The translations under genes and the position numbers were made by a program. The notes under the pieces were generated by a model. It saw nothing but the letters and a program-made list of their open reading frames with translations. It was not told where the DNA came from and did no database searches. From assembly GCA_964389365.1 (NCBI GenBank), contig CAYMDO010000049.1:1-9684 (forward strand): a DNA stretch of 9,684 nt. Direction: 5' to 3'. The DNA comes from UBA993 sp964389365 (GTDB lineage: Bacteria; Bacillota; Dethiobacteria; DTU022). Positions 1 to 5,663 of the stretch are shown here, in pieces (position 1 is the stretch's first letter; each line of letters begins with the position of its first letter).

Positions 1-57
1 TTAGCGCATCACGCTTCGGCGTGAGGGTCGTGAGTTCGAATCCCACCACCCCGACCA
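1..57 (+). tRNA. 3' part of a tRNA, proline-like body, abnormal anticodon arm
   Basis: The window opens inside a tRNA. Visible are the end of the D arm (TTAGCGC, 1-7), an anticodon-position hairpin (9-24), a 5-nt variable loop (25-29), a T arm with loop TTCGAAT (35-41), the 3' acceptor strand CACCCCG (47-53), discriminator A54 and encoded CCA (55-57). The GCGC D-stem, a G at position 72 (implying C1) and A73 are typical of bacterial tRNA-Pro. The anticodon arm has stem TCACG/CGTGA around only six bases, CTTCGG, instead of seven. It can equally fold as a 6-bp stem capped by a UUCG tetraloop. The T stem has one A-C mismatch (33/43). Without the 5' half, a functional tRNA cannot be told from a pseudo-tRNA. 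Confidence 0.6.
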
Positions 58-61
58 CTAC

Positions 62-106
62 ATACGAGGGTTTCAGGCTTAATAGTCTGAAGCCCTTTTT
101 TCGTAT
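62..106 (+). terminator. Rho-independent terminator after the tRNA
   Basis: GGGTTTCAG (68-76) pairs with CTGAAGCCC (87-95) with one G-U pair around a 10-nt loop, followed by six T (96-101). An outer arm ATACGA (62-67) / TCGTAT (101-106) extends the symmetry, so the structure could also work on the other strand. It starts 5 bases after the tRNA CCA end. Confidence 0.75.
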
Positions 107-137
107 TGGTTAGCGCATCCCGAATATTCGGGAGAGT
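107..137 (+). other. Second tRNA-like fragment, cut by the IS66 element
   Basis: TTAGCGCATC at 110-119 exactly repeats window positions 1-10 (the tRNA D arm). It is again followed by a 5-bp stem with a 6-nt loop: TCCCG (118-122), AATATT, CGGGA (129-133). The T arm and acceptor are missing because the IS66 inverted repeat begins at 138. No 5' acceptor strand is visible upstream, where the terminator lies. It could be a tRNA pseudogene, a partial duplicate of the neighbouring tRNA, or a chance resemblance. Confidence 0.4.
118..133. repeat. 16-bp perfect palindrome P1
   Basis: TCCCGAATATTCGGGA is its own reverse complement. It resembles two other palindromes in this window, at 352-367 and 1486-1501, with a shared pattern close to YCCCGARNAYTCGGGR. 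It occupies the anticodon-arm position of the tRNA-like fragment, directly beside the IS66 end. Confidence 0.6.
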
Positions 138-153
138 GTAAGCCAACGACGAA
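138..153 (+). repeat. IS66 left terminal inverted repeat
   Basis: GTAAGCCAACGACGAA, a perfect 16-bp inverted match to 2181-2196. It defines the left edge of the element. Confidence 0.92.
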
Positions 154-351
154 AGCCACCTTGCCAATCCAAAATTGATTATTACCCGTCTTCCGGATTC
201 TTCCAGTTTTGCGGCATTAATTCATGGAGTTGGCTGATTTTATAATCGTCCATGTGGTTGAACACATAGCTCAGTCATTTTTCCGGATTGACATGATGTT
301 GTTTACAGGCGGCAAAAAAGTTATAGAACATGGCTTTGCGCCGTGCTGATT

Positions 352-367
352 TCCCGAGGATTCGGGA
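352..367. repeat. Palindrome P2 inside tnpC
   Basis: TCCCGAGGATTCGGGA is a near-perfect palindrome of the same family as 118-133. On the minus strand it encodes part of the residues SLSRILGKS, placed between FAGSH and ARRKAMFYNFFAAC. Family members usually have only about three residues there, so it looks like an in-frame insertion of about seven codons. Confidence 0.55.
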
Positions 368-885
368 CAGGCTATGACTGCCGGCGAACAGGTAATTCTT
401 CCGGCCGATGGCGATGGGTCGGATGATATTTTCCACCAGGTTGTTGTCGATTTCTATTTTGCCGTCCTTCAGGTACATGCTCAGGTTTTTCCAGCGGTTC
501 AGGGCATATTGAATTGCCTTGCCAATGGCGCTCGCCGGAGTTACCTTTTCATGCTCGGTCTGAAGCCACTGTTCCAGGGTGTCGAATATGGGTTTAGATT
601 CAGTGAGCCTTAACTGGAGGCGCTGCTCAGGATTCAACCCCATGTTGCGGGCCTTTTCCTCTACCGCATATAACAGTTTGATGAGGGTTAATGCCGTTTC
701 CGCCCGCTCGGCATCATTGCTGCGGGCTTCGTAAAATTCACTGTGTGTATGTGCCATGCAGTTCATAAGGCTGAGGTACTGGCTCCTTCGGTTCAGTGTT
801 TCATACACGCTGAAGCCATCGCATTGCAGCATGCCTACAGTGTTTGCCAGCAATTCCCTGGCGCCCAGGTGGTCACGCCCCTTGC

Positions 886-995
886 GGTAAAAAAAGAAAG
901 GTAGTTTGAGCACCGGATCGAATAAGGTGTTTTGTAATATCCATCTTCTTTGGAAAGGTAAAAAAAGAAAGGTAGTTTGAGCACCGGATCGAATA
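886..995. repeat. 39-bp direct repeat around a 32-bp insert in tnpC
   Basis: Positions 886-924 and 957-995 are identical over 39 bases. Both contain the run of seven A and GTTTGAGCACCGGATCG. They flank a 32-base sequence (925-956) with no visible source nearby. The total gain is 71 bp, not a multiple of three. It breaks the transposase frame exactly at the peptide FDPVLKLPFFFY, which is encoded twice. Removing one copy plus the insert restores a continuous frame from MDETTLRVL into RKGRDHLGARELL. Confidence 0.9.
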
Positions 996-1485
996 CTGCC
1001 CACATATAACCCAGGTGGGTTTTTCCTTTGCCGTCTTCCAGCACCCGCAGCGTTGTTTCGTCCATTTGAAGGTAATTCGACCGGAATATCAGCGCCTGCT
1101 ATGCATCGTAGAGTAAAAAAAGTCGGTCGGCACCCGTGGCTACCCATTGAACCATCGTGGCCGGGGGGATTTTCAAACCGCTTCGGGCAAAGCGGGCAAT
1201 GACCCGGTGCAGCGGCAGGTGTTCTACATATTTGGATATCAGAATATGGCTGACGAGGCTGACTCCGGCTTTGGAACGACCAAAGGGAAGCTCTTTTGCC
1301 GGTGCCTGCACGACCTGTGCCTGCTCCGTTTCCTCTTTTGTTTCCTCACGGGCATACCGGGGGCGAACAATGCGCCTTACCCATATGCGGCCTGCCTCAT
1401 ATTCCAGCACCCCTGTCACATCGTCACCAATGTGTTTCATCTCGCTGACATCTTCATCCGGGGGGATGACTTCTTCTACCCAGGG

Positions 1486-1501
1486 CCCCGAGTACTCGGG
1501 G
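1486..1501. repeat. Palindrome P3 at the tnpB/tnpC fusion point
   Basis: CCCCGAGTACTCGGGG is a perfect 16-bp palindrome, extendable outward by a few bases. On the minus strand it encodes PEYSG. Sequence to its right matches the TnpB C-terminal region (LSWEELVLIL) and sequence to its left matches internal TnpC (VEEVIPPDED). It therefore sits exactly on a deletion junction. Confidence 0.65.
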
Positions 1502-1799
1502 TCCAGTATCAAAACCAATTCTTCCCAGCTCAACACAAGGGAAGACCCCTGGCCCGGTTTTTCGGAAACTCAAACGTGCCCTGTTCAAGCCGCTAGGACC
1601 ACAGTACGAATCCGCTTCGGTCCCAGACCAGTAGCTTCATCATCGTGCGCCGGCGGTTGAGAAAAATGAATACCTCGCCGCTCAGTGGATCACGGCCCAG
1701 CCCCTGACGAACCAGCCCGCTCAACCCATCGTAGCTTTTGCGCATATCGGCTGCCTGGCGGCTCAAATAATATCGCTGTGCAGCAGTGAATCCCAGCAT
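1502..1799 (-). pseudogene. tnpB: IS66 accessory protein TnpB, broken
   Basis: TnpB is the roughly 115-residue accessory protein that IS66 elements need for transposition. The N-terminus is readable: MLGFTAAQRYYLS, DMRKSYDGLSGLV, DPLSGEVFIF, KLLVWDRSGFVLW. It starts one base after the tnpA stop (TGA, T, ATG), the usual coupled arrangement. At 1594-1596 an in-frame TAG follows FVLWS, where family members read on as FVLWYKRLE. After the stop the same frame continues with RLEQGTFEFP. A one-base frameshift then moves it into GSSLVLSWEELVLIL. The last 15 or so residues are replaced by palindrome P3 and tnpC sequence. The protein made would be only 68 residues and is very likely inactive. Confidence 0.88.
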
Positions 1800-1800
1800 A

Positions 1801-2124
1801 TCAACTTCTGTTGTATGTGATGCTCAGCTCGTGCAAATAGTCCACCGGCGGTAATTCTCCAAACCGCACCTTCACCCCGTCCGGCAACTCAACCACAGCC
1901 CCACAATCCGCTTTTGCCTGTATTTCTATTGGAGAGAAAATGGGGTCGCCTTTCACCTGCAAACCACTTAATCGTTTTCGCCAATTATAATAGGAAGCCT
2001 CTGTGATGCCTTTGTCCTGGCAAAATGCTCTGACGCTCAATGTGCTTTGTTGCTTTTCAGCGAGCAGGCACCGCCAAATGCTGGAATCTTTACGCATTCG
2101 TTTACTTACTGTTGAAGGGTTCAT
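1801..2124 (-). CDS. tnpA: IS66 accessory protein TnpA
   Basis: A 107-residue small basic protein at the first-gene position of the IS66 element. It has the helix-turn-helix signature LSVRAFCQDKGITEASYYNW at about residues 29-48, followed by RKRL, as in the IS66 Orf1/TnpA family thought to bind DNA. The C-terminal half (VVELPDGVKVRFGELP, about 77-92) is the short beta-rich tail common in these proteins. The frame is open and of normal length, unlike tnpB and tnpC beside it. The ATG at 2122-2124 is preceded by an AAAC-type leader with no clear Shine-Dalgarno, as usual in Bacteroidota. It may still be expressed but has no intact partner here. Confidence 0.85.
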   Translation of the reverse strand: MNPSTVSKRMRKDSSIWRCLLAEKQQSTLSVRAFCQDKGITEASYYNWRKRLSGLQVKGDPIFSPIEIQAKADCGAVVELPDGVKVRFGELPPVDYLHELSITYNRS

Positions 2125-2180
2125 GTTTCAGCTTTTGCCCGTAAAGATGGGACAAGGGTGGGGAGATGAGCAAGATGGGG

Positions 2181-2196
2181 TTCGTCGTTGGCTTAC
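2181..2196 (-). repeat. IS66 right terminal inverted repeat
   Basis: The reverse complement reads GTAAGCCAACGACGAA, identical to 138-153. It forms the boundary at which the porin reading frame ends. Confidence 0.92.
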
Positions 2197-2550
2197 CGAT
2201 AAACGCACCCCTATGTTGGCTTCGAAGATGTTTTTCAAAACGCCCGGCTCGGCGGCGAGGTTGGCGTAAGTTCCGGCCATCAGCGCCAGGTTCGCCCGGA
2301 CGTTGGGGGCGTGGTAGGTACCTTTGAAATAACCCAGGTTGAGGGTCACCTCGTTGTGGCGGTTGTGGGAATAGATAAAACCGGGACGGATGTGGTTGTC
2401 CGGTTCGCTGGAGTCGTAGAGGTAGTACAGTTTGGCATAACCGGAAAAGGCGAGCCGGCGTATGGTGTCGCTTTCCTGCCCGCTGGTTGGCTGGCAGTAA
2501 AGGAGCCAGACAAGCACAGTTGTGAAGGCTGTCAAAAAGGGCTTTTTCAT
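2197..2550 (-). pseudogene. Porin-2-like outer-membrane protein, truncated by IS66
   Basis: The first 118 codons of a probable outer-membrane beta-barrel. Residues 1 to about 24 form a signal peptide: MKKP, hydrophobic FLTAFTTVLVWLL, small-residue site near TSGQ. The mature part has alternating barrel-like strands (FSGYAKLYYLYD, RPGFIYSHNRHNEVTLNLGY, VRANLALMAGTYA, VLKNIFEANIGVRLS). Wording such as HNRHNEVTLNLG and LAAEPGVLKNIFEANIG fits Bacteroidota porins of the beta-barrel porin-2 (OmpL-like) type, which are often found beside kdp genes; that is family memory, not a search. Full-length members have over 300 residues. The frame runs into the IS66 right end and would stop 23 codons later, and the rest of the gene is not in the window. 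It begins 28 bp after trkA, as the last gene of the potassium operon. A role in letting K+ cross the outer membrane is inferred from context. Confidence 0.75.
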
Positions 2551-2578
2551 TTTGGAATGTTTGTAAAACTTACCTGCG

Positions 2579-3238
2579 CTATTTGAAAAGATTCACCAAA
2601 CCCTCCGTTATCCCATGCCTCGAAAGCACCGCCACCAAGTCGCCCGCCAGCACTTGCGTATCGCCTTCCGGGATGATGATTTCATTGCCCCGCTTGATGA
2701 CGATGAAACGGGCGTCTTCCGGCAGCAGGTCGAGCTTTTTCAGGTTTTTAATCAACTTCCCTTCGATGGGCGAGTTCTTGTTCACTGTAAATTCGATGAT
2801 TTCGATACCGCCGCCCAGGTCGAGGAAGTCCTTCACGCTGGGGCGCTCCACCGCCCGGTAGAGGAACTGCCCATTCAGCCGGAAAGGGCTTTCCACCGTA
2901 TCAATGCCCATTTGTTCGAACAGGTGGATGTGGTCTTCGTTGGTCACCGAACTGATGAGCCGCTTCACGCCCAGTTCTTTTCCCAAAAGAATGACCAGCA
3001 TGTTCACCGCATCGTCATTGGTGGTGGCGATGAGGGCATCGGCTTTTTCGGCCCTGGCTTCTTTCAGTGCATCCATTGAAGAAGCATCAGCGTTGATGAC
3101 CATGCAGTCGTAGCTGGATGCAATCTGGTTCGCCGTTTTTTCATCTTTTTCAATAACAAAAACGTCGTGTTTACCGGCGATAGCCGCCTGGATGACGTGC
3201 TTGCCGGTGCGACCGGCGCCTACAATGATAAGGTGCAT
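2579..3238 (-). CDS. trkA: TrkA-type potassium uptake regulatory subunit (single RCK)
   Basis: A 219-residue cytoplasmic gating subunit for the TrkH channel. Residues 1 to about 120 form an RCK/KTN Rossmann fold: MHLIIVGAGRTGKHV carries the GxGxxG nucleotide loop (7-12), and the acidic residue ending strand 2 is E30 in VFVIEKD. Residues from about 140 to 219 form a TrkA-C domain (EFTVNKNSPIEGKLIKNLKK, IPEGDTQVLAGDLVAVL). One RCK copy matches the short KtrA/CeoB-like class, not the duplicated 458-residue E. coli TrkA. ATG 3236-3238 is chosen because it starts directly at the nucleotide-binding strand; an upstream extension to 3370 would overlap trkH and adds nothing family-like. The gene follows trkH by 59 bp, a gap holding a strong hairpin. 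NAD(H), ATP/ADP or c-di-AMP control is known for the family but not visible here. Confidence 0.93.
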   Translation of the reverse strand: MHLIIVGAGRTGKHVIQAAIAGKHDVFVIEKDEKTANQIASSYDCMVINADASSMDALKEARAEKADALIATTNDDAVNMLVILLGKELGVKRLISSVTNEDHIHLFEQMGIDTVESPFRLNGQFLYRAVERPSVKDFLDLGGGIEIIEFTVNKNSPIEGKLIKNLKKLDLLPEDARFIVIKRGNEIIIPEGDTQVLAGDLVAVLSRHGITEGLVNLFK

Positions 3239-3261
3239 AGTTGTAATTTTTAATTTTGTTA

Positions 3262-3292
3262 AATCATGGTGATTTTGAAAATCACCACGATT
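3262..3292 (-). other. RNA hairpin between trkH and trkA
   Basis: A 10-bp perfect inverted repeat (3267-3276 with 3278-3287, one-base centre) extends to a 15-bp stem in the minus-strand transcript through one G-U pair and AATC/GATT. No T run follows, so it is not a standard terminator. It lies 24 bp before the trkA start and could affect mRNA stability, expression ratio or translation, or act as a dyad operator. Confidence 0.6.
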
Positions 3293-3297
3293 AATGT

Positions 3298-4860
3298 TCA
3301 CGGTTTCGTCCCCCATACCAATGCCCTGAACAGAACCAGTACGGGGATGATTTCCAGCCTGCCCGCCCACATCTGGAAGATATAAACCGCCTCCACGACG
3401 GGATGCATGGACGGGTCGGTGATGCCGCTCGACAGCCCCACCGTTGCCTGTGCCGATGCCGACTCGAAAAAGGCGTCGGCGAGCGTGTAGTTTCCCTCCA
3501 TAAAAAATGAAGTTATCATCGTGCCGGCGAGTATCAGCAGCAGGAAGGTAAAGGCGAAGGTGGCGGCTTTGGCCAACTCCCGGTTCATCTCATCGGGCAG
3601 CAGGGTTTTACCGCCAAACCTGACCGTTTTAATAGCATTGTCCGGGAAAAAGACCTTGTTGACCTGCCACATCAGCCCCTTCTGGATGAGCACCGCCCGG
3701 ATGACCTTGATGCCGCCGACGGTAGCACCTGCTGCGCCGCCCACGTACATGGCGGTGGTGACGATGAAAACGACCGATACGTCGTCCCAGCCGCCGATGT
3801 TGGAGGTTTGCCAGCCGGTGGTGGAGATGGCGCTCACGAACTGAAAGATGCCCTCCCGCACGGGGTTCGGGACTATGCCCGCATGGACAAGCAGCAGCGC
3901 CAGGACTGCGCTGCCCAGCACAAAAGCGACGAGCAGCGAGCGGGTCTGCACGTCCCGCCATATTTCACTGAATTTTTTTTCAAAAATGACCCTGAAAAAA
4001 AAGGGCAGCGACAGCGAGCCGAGTATCATAGGCAGCAGATAGAGCATGTCCATCTGCGGCGAATTGTACTCGGCGATGCTGTTGTCGAGGGTGCTGAACC
4101 CGCCGGTTGACTGCCCGCACATGGCGTGGTTGATGGCGTCGAAAATATTGATGCTAAGCGGGTAATCCGGCAAAATCAGCCAAGTGCCAATCACGAGATA
4201 AACAGCCATGAACGCCGTCACCCCGAAATACACCTTCCAGATAGCCCTCGCCGTGCCAATCACATTGGGTTTCAGTTTCACCCCACTCGATTCGGAGTTG
4301 TAAAGCAGGATGGTGCCTTGCCCCGGCACCTGTTTGAACACCGCCAATGCCATGACGATGAAACCCGCCCCGCCCACCCATTGCGAAAGCGAGCGGTAAA
4401 AAAGCACCCCCTTGCCGACCGACGGTTCGTGTACCACCATTGAAAGCCCGGTGGTGGTAAACCCGCTCATGCTCTCGAACAGACAGTGCAGCGGGTTTTT
4501 GAAAAAAAGTAAACTGGACGGGTAATCCGCTCCCGTAGGCAGCATCTCCTGCATCACGCCGGCGGGCGTCAGGTGGGCTATGATGAAAAACGGCAACCCG
4601 CCCATGACGGCTAACATCAGCCACCCGGCAGCAGCGATGAGGAGGGCATGGCGGTACTGCGGCTCCGGCGTATGGTAAAATCCCCGGAACAGTGCGAACC
4701 CAAGCCCCGCCGTCATGCCCGCCGACAGCAGGAAACCCAGTGCCGGGTACCATTCGGCATATATTGCCGAGACCGGGATGGGCGCCAGCATGACGAGCGC
4801 CAAGAGAACGAGCAGCCCTCCTATCTGTTTGAGGATGCACTGAAACATTCCGTTTTTCAT
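3298..4860 (-). CDS. trkH: TrkH-family potassium channel/transporter subunit
   Basis: A 520-residue inner-membrane K+ uptake protein of the SKT (Trk/Ktr) superfamily. All four pore-loop filter segments are visible: SMSGFTTTGLS (130-140), GQSTGGFST (249-257), SAISTTGW (343-350) and SASAQATVGLSSG (467-479). The central filter Gly is present in each. Many hydrophobic helices lie around them (about 13-33, 40-58, 72-98, 205-230, 272-290, 308-330, 432-452, 494-515). The intramembrane loop region GGAAGATVGGIKVIR (374-388) is typical of TrkH, and the length is normal. It follows the kdpE-type gene by 98 bp; that gap holds a 9-bp inverted repeat (4878-4886/4930-4938) and A/T tracts but no clear terminator, so read-through from the regulator genes is likely. 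With TrkA it should form the uptake system. Confidence 0.95.
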   Translation of the reverse strand: MKNGMFQCILKQIGGLLVLLALVMLAPIPVSAIYAEWYPALGFLLSAGMTAGLGFALFRGFYHTPEPQYRHALLIAAAGWLMLAVMGGLPFFIIAHLTPAGVMQEMLPTGADYPSSLLFFKNPLHCLFESMSGFTTTGLSMVVHEPSVGKGVLFYRSLSQWVGGAGFIVMALAVFKQVPGQGTILLYNSESSGVKLKPNVIGTARAIWKVYFGVTAFMAVYLVIGTWLILPDYPLSINIFDAINHAMCGQSTGGFSTLDNSIAEYNSPQMDMLYLLPMILGSLSLPFFFRVIFEKKFSEIWRDVQTRSLLVAFVLGSAVLALLLVHAGIVPNPVREGIFQFVSAISTTGWQTSNIGGWDDVSVVFIVTTAMYVGGAAGATVGGIKVIRAVLIQKGLMWQVNKVFFPDNAIKTVRFGGKTLLPDEMNRELAKAATFAFTFLLLILAGTMITSFFMEGNYTLADAFFESASAQATVGLSSGITDPSMHPVVEAVYIFQMWAGRLEIIPVLVLFRALVWGTKP

Positions 4861-4958
4861 GTTTTATTCATTAAGAAAAAGACAAAACAATGGCTCTGTC
4901 AGCCCAATCCGATTTGCTGCCGCCAGGCGTTTGTCTTTGAAATTTTTTATTAAAAAAA

Positions 4959-5663
4959 TCAGCCCTGCTCGGTGCAATCCGGCCCGCCCCAGAACCGATA
5001 CCCCATGCCCGGCTCCGTGCGGATGAACTTCGGCTGGTTCGGGTTGTCCTCGATTTTTTTGCGGAGCTGCCCGATATAGACCCGCAGGTACTGCGACTGC
5101 GTGGTGAAGCCCGGCCCCCAGATGACTTTCAGGAGGAACTGGTGCGTCAGTACTTTCCCTTCGTTGCGGGCCAAAAAGCTTAAAAGGTTGTATTCTGTCA
5201 GGGTAAGCCTGAGCAATTCGTCATTTTTCCGCACCAGCCGCAGCGAGAAGTCAATGCTCAAGTTGCCGAATTCCCGGTAAGGGTTGTCCTGTTCCGGGCT
5301 GACCGAGCGCAGCGCAGCTCGCACCCTTGCCAGCAACTCTCCGGTGCGGAAGGGTTTCACGAGGTAGTCGTTTGCCCCGTTGTCGAGGGCTTTCACGATT
5401 TCCTCCTCCGTGTTGCGCACCGACAGGATGAGGATGGGCTGGCTGTACCAATCCCTCAATTTCAGCAGCACCCTCTGCCCGTCCTCGTCCGGCAGCCCCA
5501 AATCGAGGATAACCATGTCGGGCGGGTGTGTGGCAGCGGTGACTAATCCGTCCCTGCCGTTCGCAGCCTCTTCCACCCTGTAGCCGCTGGCGTTCAGCGT
5601 GATTTCCAGCAGCTTGCGGATGGGCGCTTCGTCGTCTATGATGAGTATGACCGGGTTATTCAT
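4959..5663 (-). CDS. kdpE: KdpE-type response regulator (OmpR family)
   Basis: A 234-residue DNA-binding regulator. The receiver domain (4 to about 118) has the acidic pair D10-D11, phospho-acceptor D54 in MVILDLGLPDEDG, S81 and K103 in DYLVKPF. The winged-helix domain (about 130-226) contains LTLTEYNLLSFLARNEGKVL and the recognition stretch TQSQYLRVYIGQLRKKIE, followed by IRTEPGMGYRF. QYLRVYIGQLRKK-type wording is characteristic of KdpE. The start overlaps the end of the kinase gene by 8 bp (GATGAATAA holds ATG and the kinase TAA), which implies translational coupling. No kdpFABC is present in the window; the next genes are trkH and trkA, so the likely target is this operon itself (inference). 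The stop is TGA at 4959-4961. Confidence 0.92.
   Translation of the reverse strand: MNNPVILIIDDEAPIRKLLEITLNASGYRVEEAANGRDGLVTAATHPPDMVILDLGLPDEDGQRVLLKLRDWYSQPILILSVRNTEEEIVKALDNGANDYLVKPFRTGELLARVRAALRSVSPEQDNPYREFGNLSIDFSLRLVRKNDELLRLTLTEYNLLSFLARNEGKVLTHQFLLKVIWGPGFTTQSQYLRVYIGQLRKKIEDNPNQPKFIRTEPGMGYRFWGGPDCTEQG

Larger units (their letters stand above)
182..1485 (-). pseudogene. tnpC: IS66 transposase TnpC, broken
   Basis: This is the DDE transposase of IS66. Family landmarks are readable across frames: the central region VEEVIPPDED and VLEYEAGRIWVRR near 1380-1480, the first catalytic Asp in YLQMDETTLRVL (about 1040-1075), the second in LQCDGFSVY (about 800-830), and the catalytic Glu in IDNNLVENIIRPIAIGRKN (about 400-455). 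The C-terminal tail ends in MPQNWKNPEDG with TAA at 182-184. Lesions: the N-terminal region is missing and the gene is fused to tnpB near 1486-1501; an in-frame TAG lies at 1099-1101; a 71-bp insertion shifts the frame at 925-995; a palindrome-bearing insert lies at about 345-371; and a TGA (275-277) stands where the family has Trp (PEKWLSYV-like). The catalytic triad survives only in pieces in different frames. Confidence 0.92.
138..2196 (-). mobile_element. IS66-family insertion sequence, decayed
   Basis: The ends carry the same 16-base inverted repeat starting GTAAGCCAACG, with weaker similarity continuing inward (CCA and CTTGC matches). GTAAGC is a usual IS66-family terminus. Inside, on the minus strand, lie the three classical genes tnpA, tnpB and tnpC in order; the tnpA stop and the tnpB start are one base apart. 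IS66 normally makes an 8-bp target duplication. The flanks here are GGGAGAGT (130-137) and CGATAAAC (2197-2204), which do not match, so at least one flank has been rearranged. tnpB and tnpC are broken, so the copy cannot move on its own proteins. Confidence 0.93.

Noticed and set aside
886..995. CRISPR array
   Set aside because: There are only two repeats and one insert, inside a transposase frame, with no leader and no cas genes.
275..1101. Recoded stop codons or an alternative genetic code in the transposase
   Set aside because: TGA and TAG appear inside tnpC, but kdpE ends on TGA and trkA on TAG, and the element also has frameshifts and deletions, so simple decay fits better.
1147..1660. 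Two plus-strand open frames opposite tnpB/tnpC
   Set aside because: They are antisense shadows of the IS66 genes; their translations show no family motif.
3239..3370. Longer trkA start giving 263 residues
   Set aside because: The extra 44 residues overlap the trkH 3' end and the hairpin; family homology begins exactly at MHLIIVGAGRTG (3238).
3629..4840. Long alternative minus-strand frames inside trkH
   Set aside because: They are Arg/Gly/His-rich out-of-frame readings of a GC-rich gene; the trkH frame has all four filter motifs.
4861..4958. Terminator or c-di-AMP riboswitch between kdpE and trkH
   Set aside because: Only a 9-bp inverted repeat with a long loop and A/T tracts is seen; no GC-rich stem with a T run and no riboswitch core I can recognise.
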